Part shown: in pieces, positions 32,600 to 38,765 of the stretch
Position numbering within the stretch: position 1 is the stretch's first letter
Layout of the letters: every line of letters begins with the position of its first letter
NCBI GenBank assembly: GCA_025357875.1
Contig: JANYLK010000010.1
Span: 1-38,765 of the forward strand
DNA from: Granulicella sp.
Lineage (GTDB): Bacteria > Acidobacteriota > Terriglobia > Terriglobales > Acidobacteriaceae
Length of the DNA: 38,765 nt
Direction of reading: 5' to 3'
Notes under the pieces: model-generated
Told to the model about the DNA's origin: nothing
Database searches by the model: none
What the model saw: the letters and a program-made list of their open reading frames with translations, nothing else
Position numbers and translations under genes: made by a program

Positions 32600-33709
32600 A
32601 TGAACTCGAACGACATCATTCTCTCCCCCACCCGCACCGCTACCGTTTCGCTCGTTCTCGCGCTGGCCTTCGCCGGTTGCAACACCCATGCGGCCCCCGG
32701 GACAGATGACGCAAGCATCAACACACGCGTGCAGTCGCGCCTGTTCTCGGACCAAAACCTTGGAGGCCAGGCGATCCAGACCACCGTCGCGGGTGGAGTC
32801 GTGACCCTCAACGGAACCGTCACCAACGACACGCAGCGATCCCTCGCAAGCGGCGACGCTGCCCAGGTGACTGGCGTCAAGACCGTAGTCAACAATCTCG
32901 TAGTACAGTCTGCAGGACTGCAACCACTTCCGGCATCTGGCCAAGTCGCGGGGTCGGCGCCAGTGATGACCGGGGATAATTACAGGAAACCGTCCGCCAG
33001 TCAGCCCCAGTACAAACACACCGAGCCGGCGCCCATAGTCCGCAACAACGCGCCGTCTCAGCAGCCCCTGCCGCAACAACAGAATCAGCAGCAGACACAG
33101 GTACAGCCTCCGCCTCCGCCCCCGGCACCAGTTGCCCGCAACATCACACTACCGGCTGGAACCACAATTCCCGTCCGCATCACCCAGTCACTGGATAGCG
33201 CCACTACTCAGACCGGCGACAAGTTCACAGGCGCCATCGCCTCCGACATCATCTCGGATGGCATGGTCATCCTCGCGCAGGGCACCCCCGTTACCGGCCG
33301 GGTCGACGCCGTCCAGGAGGCAGGACACTACAAGGGCAATTCCCTTCTCAGCATTTCACTCTCGGCCATCGATCGACGTGGTGAACGTATCCAGGTCGCC
33401 ACCGATTCCTTTTCTAAGCAAGGTGAAGGCCGTGGTAAGAATACAGCCGAAAAGGTCGGCGGAGGTGCTGCAGTGGGTGCCATATTGGGAGGCATCTTCG
33501 GTGGAGGCAAAGGCGCGGCAATCGGAGCAGCGGCCGGCGGTGGCGTCGGTGCTGGTGCCAATACAATTACCCGAGGCCAACAGGTCCAGATACCCTCCGA
33601 AACCGTCGTCCGCTTCCGCCTCGCCGATGCCATCGTCATCCGCATTAACCCCAACGGAAACTCATTCGGAAACTCCGGTCCAGCCCTGGAGCGCCGCAGC
33701 AACCAATAA
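32600..33709 (+). CDS. BON-domain lipoprotein with glycine-zipper C-terminus
   Basis: A 369-residue exported protein. The N-terminus (RTATVSLVLALAFAGCNTHA) ends in an AGC lipobox, so it is probably a lipoprotein. Residues about 37-105 form a BON domain (DDASINTRVQSRLFSDQNLG, VAGGVVTLNGTVTNDTQRSL, VTGVKTVVNNLVV), thought to bind phospholipid. A long Pro/Gln linker (PQQQNQQQTQVQPPPPPPAP) leads to a C-terminal beta domain (IPVRITQSLDSATTQTGDKF, ILAQGTPVTGRVDAVQEAGH) and a glycine-zipper segment at about 290-325 (GGGAAVGAILGGIFGGGKGA). The ribosome site AAAGGGA precedes the ATG. Envelope maintenance or stress is the probable theme, shared with the divergent YtxH gene. Confidence 0.87.
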   Translation: MNSNDIILSPTRTATVSLVLALAFAGCNTHAAPGTDDASINTRVQSRLFSDQNLGGQAIQTTVAGGVVTLNGTVTNDTQRSLASGDAAQVTGVKTVVNNLVVQSAGLQPLPASGQVAGSAPVMTGDNYRKPSASQPQYKHTEPAPIVRNNAPSQQPLPQQQNQQQTQVQPPPPPPAPVARNITLPAGTTIPVRITQSLDSATTQTGDKFTGAIASDIISDGMVILAQGTPVTGRVDAVQEAGHYKGNSLLSISLSAIDRRGERIQVATDSFSKQGEGRGKNTAEKVGGGAAVGAILGGIFGGGKGAAIGAAAGGGVGAGANTITRGQQVQIPSETVVRFRLADAIVIRINPNGNSFGNSGPALERRSNQ

Positions 33710-33735
33710 GTTTGGTTGGACTACTCTTTTTCCCT

Positions 33736-33763
33736 GTACGGCACGGCTCCAGCCGTGCCGTAC
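33736..33763. repeat. Perfect 13-base palindrome with two-base loop
   Basis: GTACGGCACGGCT and AGCCGTGCCGTAC are exact reverse complements separated by CC. It lies 26 bases after the BON-gene stop. It has no T tract on its plus-strand 3' side, so it is not a standard terminator. It resembles short palindromes dispersed in acidobacterial genomes (recollection, not checked). Confidence 0.7.
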
Positions 33764-34102
33764 TATCCGCAATGCCAATGGGCTTCATCCCCTGCAGCAC
33801 GCCAATCACTTCGTCTCCCTGTTCTACGATGCACGGGAGACCAGCTTCGACAAAACCATTCCGTCCCCCCTCTGCGCCCCTTTCGACGCCGAACTGTTCG
33901 GACATTGGTGTTTCGAAGGCCCGCTCTGGCTCGAAGCCGTCTGCCGAATCCTGCACTGCAGCGCCGGTCGTTTTCATTTCGCGCCGCAACTGTTTGTCGT
34001 TTCGCAGCACAGCGAGGGAATCTGATTCTTGCACCTAAATTTTTGTTGTCATTCTGAGCGAAGCGAAGAATCCACGCATTTCGCCGTTGCACTTACCAAC
34101 CC
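33764..34102. other. Unassigned gap with a weak minus-strand frame
   Basis: On the minus strand a 129-codon frame (from 34034 to 33645) contains the plausible stretch GFVEAGLPCIVEQGDEVIGV followed by LQGMKPIGI, but it then runs through the palindrome and into the BON gene and starts inside repeat sequence. It may be a gene relic; I do not support it as a gene. Confidence 0.3.
34046..34073 (+). repeat. TGTCATTCTGAGCG dispersed repeat, second clear copy
   Basis: TTGTCATTCTGAGCGAAGCG followed by AAGAATCC. Near-identical to 27380-27410 and in the same orientation, 30 bases from the end of the frameshifted TIGR03435 gene. Confidence 0.75.
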
Positions 34103-35226
34103 CTAGTTCTCCGACGGCTTCTCCACATGGTCGATCACCAGCACATCCACCATCGTCTTGGTCGTCTCGAGCTTCAGTCCAATTTGCTCCTGCACCGCCG
34201 TGAACAGGCTCGGTGGCGCATCCGCCGCCTCGGTCGGCGGGGGCACATGACCGCCGAACTGCGAGAAGTCAGGGGCCCACTTCAACGTGAAATCGTATCG
34301 CCCCTTAATCCCCGTCTGGTCGACAACCGGCTTGTCGAGGACCACCTCCTGCAGCAAGCCGGTAAAGTCCTTCATGGTCGCGTTCGCTGCCGGCAACAGA
34401 ATCCCCCCGGAGTTCCCCGGAAGAACATCCCAGGCAATGTTCCGCCGGTCGTATTCTCTGCCATATTCTTCGGGCCATCCTTGCCCAGTGTCAGCGCAAA
34501 CACCGCCAACTCGCGCTTGTCGTGGTGATATTTCAACTTGTACCGGTCAGCTAATAACTTCTGCAGCATCCCTTTCCACTGCTTGTCGTTGGGTTGCCCC
34601 TCCGCGTCCGGCACCGCACTCAGATCGTAGGTGTCCTTCTCCATCCAGTCCGGTCCATTCACAATCTGTTTTCCATGGATTCCGTAAGCAAACTTCATCA
34701 ATCCGGCGAGCGAGATATTGTGCGTTGTGAAATTCCGGCCGTCCACCCGGAACCAATCGCCCGGTACATCCGGATTGCTCGGCTTAATCGTAGCCACTTC
34801 GAATGATGGATCCGCATCAACCGCCATCGGTTTGATCGGCTTTGGGGGCGCAGGAATATCCCACGCCGTCTCCTTGGTCGCCCGCACCAGCACCAATGCC
34901 AGCGGCTGTCCCTGCGTCCAGGTTCCACTAATCGTGTTCCCGCCCGCACTCAGTTTTCCCGTGTAGCTTCCGCCAACTGAAGGCACAGAAAACTTGAAGT
35001 CCGTCCCCTGCAGCGCCACCTCTGCAGCGTTCATCGCCTGCGATCCCTGGTCGATGCTATAGGCCACAGCCTTCAGCTTCCCATCGTCCTTCGTAATCTT
35101 CATCACGATCCGCAAGTCCTTGCCAGCGTGCAGCGTCCCCTGCCAGTCACCGGTAATATCCTGCGCCCGCGCTACCGTGCACATCATCGCCAAAGCCGCA
35201 ACCATACCCACGATTTGCTTCTTCAT
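34103..35226 (-). pseudogene. TIGR03435-family secreted protein, frameshifted at a G6 tract
   Basis: The N-terminal part from ATG 35226 (GGAGGAGG upstream) has a signal peptide (MKKQIVGMVAALAMMCTVAR), a lipocalin-like domain (DITGDWQGTLHAGKDLRIVM ... GTWTQGQPLALVLVRA) and the start of the TIGR03435 domain (DPSFEVATIKPSNPDVPGDW, LADRYKLKYHHDKRELAVFA). At 34403-34408 the frame leaves the family (PGGFCCRQRTRP, stop). One extra G in this run of six would give PGGILLPAANATMKDFTGLL and continue to VDVLVIDHVEKPSEN and the stop at 34103, 374 residues in total, matching the 371-residue neighbour. The family is expanded in Acidobacteria and has no known function. Either a pseudogene, a slippage-variable gene or a homopolymer sequencing error. 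Confidence 0.88.
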
Positions 35227-35265
35227 CCGGCCTCCTCCAGCTAATTCGATATTTGTCCCGCACTC

Positions 35266-36381
35266 CTAATTCGCCGATGGCTTTTCAACATGATCGATCG
35301 CGATCACGCCCACAGCCGTCTTCTCCGCCGCCAGCTTCAGCCCAACCTGCTGCTGAACCGCCTCAAACAAATTCGGTGCAACCTCATTCCCATCCGTCGC
35401 CGCAGGCAGCTTTGGAGGATGCCCATTGAACTGCGAGTCATCCGGCGCGAACGTAATATTGAGATCGTACTTCCCCTTCACGCCCGTCTGATCAACCACA
35501 GGCTTATCCAGCACTACCATCTGCAGGAATCCTGCAAACTCCGTCAAAGTCGCGTTCGATACGTGCATCGCAATCCCACCCACGCCTGGCCCCATCCCCA
35601 TGCCCGGCAGCGGGCCCGTAAACTGTGTCGGCGTCAGCTTCTGCCCATTCTTCCCCACCGTCAGCACAAACGCCGCCATCTCCCGCTTCTCGTCGTGGAA
35701 CGTTAGCTTGAAACGATCTGCCAGCAACTTCCGAAGCATCCCGCGCGCCTGCTGCAAGCTGGGCTGCCCCTCCATGTCCGGTACCGCCGCGATGTCGTAG
35801 CGATCGTGATCCATCCAGCTCGGCCCACCCACGATCTGCTTCATCTGCACGTCAAAAGCAAACGCAATCAGGTCGCCAAGCGAGCCGTTAACTACCTTGA
35901 AGTCACGCTTCATCATGGTGAGTTGTTGCATACTCGCGCCCGCGGAATCGTTTGGCTTGATCGTCGCCACCTCGAACGAAGGGTCAGCATCCGACGCCAT
36001 TCGCTTCTCCGGCTTCGGCGGCTCAGGAATCTCCCACGCTGTCTCCGGCGTAGCTTTGACCAGAATGAGTGGCAACGGCTGCGCCCCCTGGGTCCACGTA
36101 CCTGTGAAGAACTTCCCATCCCCACTCAGCTTTCCGTCGTACGTAGCGCCGGCCATGTCAATTATGAATTTCAGTTCCGATCCGTTGAGCGTCACCGCAG
36201 AAGCCTTGATCGGAAAGGCTCCTTGATCGATGCTGTACATCACCGCCTTCCAACGCCCGTCGTCGCTTGTCAGCTTGATCACGGTGCGGAGATCCTTTAC
36301 GCCGGCCTTAATCGTCCCCTGCCATGTGCCGGCAACATCCTGCGCTAATAACGCGCTCCCGCACATGATCGTAAAAGCCAT
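35266..36381 (-). CDS. TIGR03435-family secreted protein, start codon apparently lost
   Basis: A 371-residue paralogue of the neighbouring gene with the same two-part plan: lipocalin-like domain (DVAGTWQGTIKAGVKDLRTV, FFTGTWTQGAQPLPLILVKA) and TIGR03435 domain (SFEVATIKPNDSAGASMQQL, LADRFKLTFHDEKREMAAFV, VVLDKPVVDQTGVKGKYDLN, VIAIDHVEKPSAN). The first available ATG (36381) gives MAFTIMCGSALLAQ, a signal peptide with no basic n-region and no ribosome site nearby. Just upstream the strand reads GGAGGAT-CTTG-ATAG-AAGAGG; deleting the second A of ATAG would make ATG AAG AGG and a proper MKRLLVVVMAFTIMCGSALL behind the ribosome site. So the start seems broken by a one-base insertion at about 36404-36405, and expression is doubtful. 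The coding body is intact. Confidence 0.85.
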   Translation of the reverse strand: MAFTIMCGSALLAQDVAGTWQGTIKAGVKDLRTVIKLTSDDGRWKAVMYSIDQGAFPIKASAVTLNGSELKFIIDMAGATYDGKLSGDGKFFTGTWTQGAQPLPLILVKATPETAWEIPEPPKPEKRMASDADPSFEVATIKPNDSAGASMQQLTMMKRDFKVVNGSLGDLIAFAFDVQMKQIVGGPSWMDHDRYDIAAVPDMEGQPSLQQARGMLRKLLADRFKLTFHDEKREMAAFVLTVGKNGQKLTPTQFTGPLPGMGMGPGVGGIAMHVSNATLTEFAGFLQMVVLDKPVVDQTGVKGKYDLNITFAPDDSQFNGHPPKLPAATDGNEVAPNLFEAVQQQVGLKLAAEKTAVGVIAIDHVEKPSAN

Positions 36382-36559
36382 AACAACTACCAGCAGCCTC
36401 TTCTATCAAGATCCTCCAGTGTCACAGATCGATCTTCTGCTGACAACCAATCCAATCGCAGATACGCAAAGTCGCCCGCCCGAGTTCCAGGCAACCATTT
36501 ATCGTCTGATTTTGGAACTAAATCAAAAAGCAAATGATTTCGACGCCCGACGGCCCCGT

Positions 36560-38281
36560 CTACTGCCCGCCCTTCGTTTCCCCAATAAACGCCGCCACAT
36601 CAGAATGAAATTGCTTCAGCACCCCTTCATTCACATAAATCATGTGGCCGGCGGGATAGTAGTGATAGCTGATATTCGCCTGTAGTTTCTCCGGTATCTG
36701 GAGATGATGCATCTCGAACATCCCCTCGAAGAACGGCGTCGCCAGGTCGTAGTACCCGCCTGCCAGCATAACCTTCATCTTCGGATTCGACTTCATGGTG
36801 AACGCCAAATCCGGCATCACGTTCGTCGACCCGCCGAACGACTGATCCACTGGAGGCCCATTTGGAATCTGGTGGCGAAAGTCCCACGTAAATCCCCCTT
36901 GGCCGTACACCCCGGGAAGGTACGTCTGTTGATCACCATACTTCAAATCTTTGCGAAGATAGCTGTTGATTGCCGCCGTATACGCTGCCGAGATTGCATT
37001 ACTTTGCGGATCGTATTCCGAATCTTCACTGAGCGGATCGAGGTCCGGCCCCTTGTATCTCGAGTCTAACCGTCCGGTCGTTGTCCCCTCATCCAGTTGC
37101 AAATCCTTCTCGAACATCCCACCCGTCACGCGCAGATTCGCCTTCATCAGCAGTGCCACAGGTAGCCCCGTATATTCATGCAGCTTCTCCGCCACAGCCT
37201 GCTTTCGAGCTGCCGGCAGATCGCTTCCTTGCAGCAACGCGCTCATGTAGTCGCCCATCGCATACTGCTCCACCTCGGCCAGGAACGGCTCCAGCGCTGC
37301 AGGCTGATTAGGCAGCTTCTTGTGATAAAAAGTCGTCGCAGCATAGGTAGGCAGAGCCAGCGCATAAGCCTGGTCGACACCCGGATTCAGCTTTGGCCCA
37401 TCCACGCTGTTGTCAAAGCTCAAAATTTGCGACAGCAGAATAATTCCGTTTAGGTCGACATTCTCCAGCACCGCACTCAGCACCGCAGACCGCGGCGTTC
37501 CATAGCTCTCCCCAAACAAATACTTCGGCGAATTCCACCGATCGTACTTCGTCAGAAACCGCCGAATAAAACGATCAAACGCATGAGCATCCTGGTCCAC
37601 ACCCCAAAACGCTTTCTCCTTATCCTTCCCAAATATCCGGCTGAACCCAGTTCCTGGCGCGTCAATAAACACCACATCGCTCACGTCCAGCAAGCTGTAA
37701 TCGTTGTTTACAATCTTGTACGGCGCGCCTTCCTGGTGCTCAGTATCCGGAGTAACAACCCTGCGCGGCCCAAACGATCCCATATGCAGCCACATCGATG
37801 CTGACCCCGGTCCGCCATTGTACAAGAACGTCACCGGCCTTCGCTCTGCCGCCGCATCCTTCTTGAAGTACGCCACATAAAATATCCGTGCTGTCGCTTG
37901 GGCCTCCTCCGGCTTCTCCTTATCGACTGCCTTCATGCCCGAACCCGGCAGCAGCTCACCCTCAAAATCCAGCGCCATATCCTGCACATCCGTCGAGCCC
38001 ACAGTCAGCGTCCCAGCAACCGCCTTGTACGCGATTAACTGCCCGCCCACCATCACCGTTCCCTCAGTCGTCGAGTCCTGCGTATGCGCAGGCGGAGGGG
38101 TAACCGGGCTCCCGGTCACAACCACCTTCTCCTCCTTCTTCGCCGCCGCAGCCGCCGCAACCGCCGCAACCGCCGTAGCCTTGTCCTGCGCCGCCTTATC
38201 CTGAGCCATTCCCACCGGCAAAACGCCCAGCAGCATCAACCCCGCCGCCACACACACCACTCCGCGATTCCCCAAACTCAT
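36560..38281 (-). CDS. Secreted S10-family serine carboxypeptidase
   Basis: A 573-residue exported peptidase removing C-terminal residues from peptides. Signal peptide: RGVVCVAAGLMLLGVLPVGM, cleaved near AQD; a low-complexity alanine-rich stretch (KATAVAAVAAAAAAKKEEK) follows. The S10 alpha/beta-hydrolase motifs are VTFLYNGGPGSASMWLHMGS (oxyanion hole), S259 in YLFGESYGTPRSA, and H546 in YYPAGHMIYVNE. The catalytic aspartate is probably in AGGYYDLATP. The start at 38281 has GGAGGTGG upstream; an ATG 15 bases earlier (38296) is inside that ribosome site. Convergent to nothing on its left, where TIGR03435 genes continue on the same strand, and divergent from rsfS. Periplasmic peptide degradation is the likely role, alongside the M28 and S9 peptidases of the window. 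Confidence 0.93.
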   Translation of the reverse strand: MSLGNRGVVCVAAGLMLLGVLPVGMAQDKAAQDKATAVAAVAAAAAAKKEEKVVVTGSPVTPPPAHTQDSTTEGTVMVGGQLIAYKAVAGTLTVGSTDVQDMALDFEGELLPGSGMKAVDKEKPEEAQATARIFYVAYFKKDAAAERRPVTFLYNGGPGSASMWLHMGSFGPRRVVTPDTEHQEGAPYKIVNNDYSLLDVSDVVFIDAPGTGFSRIFGKDKEKAFWGVDQDAHAFDRFIRRFLTKYDRWNSPKYLFGESYGTPRSAVLSAVLENVDLNGIILLSQILSFDNSVDGPKLNPGVDQAYALALPTYAATTFYHKKLPNQPAALEPFLAEVEQYAMGDYMSALLQGSDLPAARKQAVAEKLHEYTGLPVALLMKANLRVTGGMFEKDLQLDEGTTTGRLDSRYKGPDLDPLSEDSEYDPQSNAISAAYTAAINSYLRKDLKYGDQQTYLPGVYGQGGFTWDFRHQIPNGPPVDQSFGGSTNVMPDLAFTMKSNPKMKVMLAGGYYDLATPFFEGMFEMHHLQIPEKLQANISYHYYPAGHMIYVNEGVLKQFHSDVAAFIGETKGGQ

Positions 38282-38376
38282 CAACACCACCTCCATGTCT
38301 CAAGTGAATCGCCAGTATACGCATTCTCCTCGAACCTTGAACTTGGCATCTCGAATCTTGTTACCATAGAGGTAAT

Positions 38377-38765
38377 ATGCCCTCACCCGAAAACTATCAG
38401 CTCCTGCTCGCCGCTGCGGCAGCCTGCGAAGACAAAAAAGCCGAAGACATCCGCATCCTCGCGCTTGACCCTGCGGAGAGCGGACTCACCGACTACTTCC
38501 TCATCTGCAATGGCACCAACGAGCGCCAGAACGTAGCCATTACGGACGAAATCGAGATTCGCCTCAAACGCGACTTCGGCACCTATCCCAACTCCGTTGA
38601 AGGCCGACGCCAAGCCGAGTGGATCCTCATGGACTACGTTGACTTCATCGTCCACGTCTTCTCACCGGAAAAGCGCGCCTTCTATGGCCTCGAACGCCTG
38701 CGTAAATCCGCCACGACAATCAGCGTCGCAACCCTCAACGCCGAACTCAAAGCCGCCATCACCGC
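38377..38765 (+). CDS. rsfS: Ribosome silencing factor RsfS (partial, 3' end outside window)
   Basis: Binds ribosomal protein L14 and blocks joining of the 30S and 50S subunits when nutrients run low. From ATG 38377 (AGAGG upstream) 129 codons are visible: the N-terminal helix LLLAAAAACEDKKAEDIRIL, LDPAESGLTDYFLICNGTNE, a central RRQAEWILMDYVDFIVHVFS and EKRAFYGLERLRKSA, all typical of the RsfS/Iojap family. The family is usually 105-150 residues, so most of the protein is present and the frame has not closed at the window edge; an extension of about 20 residues after YGLERL is already seen. Genes often following rsfS (rlmH, nadD before it) are not in view. Confidence 0.94.
   Translation, partial: MPSPENYQLLLAAAAACEDKKAEDIRILALDPAESGLTDYFLICNGTNERQNVAITDEIEIRLKRDFGTYPNSVEGRRQAEWILMDYVDFIVHVFSPEKRAFYGLERLRKSATTISVATLNAELKAAIT

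Overview
The window looks like a chromosomal stretch of an Acidobacteriota genome, most like the Terriglobales (Granulicella/Terriglobus/Edaphobacter type). This is inferred from high GC with C-rich third positions, two TIGR03435 proteins, a Cys-cluster YkgJ protein, an acidobacterial-style NfeD/flotillin/PspA locus and several dispersed palindromic repeats. No phage, plasmid, IS element or CRISPR array is visible. All taxonomic and family statements come from reading the sequence; no search was run.

Layout, left to right. (1) 1-762: 5' part of accD (minus). (2) 921-3117: ECF sigma factor, single-pass membrane protein (possible anti-sigma) and a secreted secretin-N-like protein. (3) 3216-5107: tightly packed aguA, a small unknown gene and tadA, then a glutaredoxin, purB, a carboxypeptidase-regulatory-domain protein and a YkgJ protein. 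(4) 8806-14408: an outer-membrane porin facing away from a GH20 hexosaminidase-nagA pair, a probable amino-sugar module, followed by a prolyl oligopeptidase. (5) 17110-19971: short NfeD, flotillin and PspA genes, all three broken by frameshifts or nonsense codons. (6) 20053-22307: DUF427 and M28 peptidase (minus). (7) tRNA-Leu(UAG), DUF3467 and a membrane glycosyltransferase carrying a palindromic repeat inside its reading frame. (8) A cyclic-nucleotide-binding protein facing away from a TPR protein, with a perfect CRP-type box between them, then a full-length NfeD protease. (9) 28840-29439: a gene-poor, repeat-rich gap with an orphan promoter/operator-like palindrome. (10) YtxH protein, single-TM coiled-coil protein and rimO (minus). 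(11) A BON-domain lipoprotein. (12) A tandem pair of TIGR03435 genes, one frameshifted at a G6 tract and the other apparently without its start codon. (13) An S10 carboxypeptidase (minus) and the 5' part of rsfS.

The strongest unusual signals are the concentrated decay of the flotillin/NfeD/PspA membrane-stress locus, the paired lesions in the TIGR03435 tandem, the GGGTGCCCCAT palindrome family that has entered coding sequence, and the CRP-like operator next to a possibly leaderless gene. Housekeeping genes in the same window (accD, purB, tadA, rimO, nagA) are intact, so the lesions are not evenly spread, but read-level confirmation is needed to exclude sequencing indels. I found no convincing evidence of a wholly new multi-gene system.
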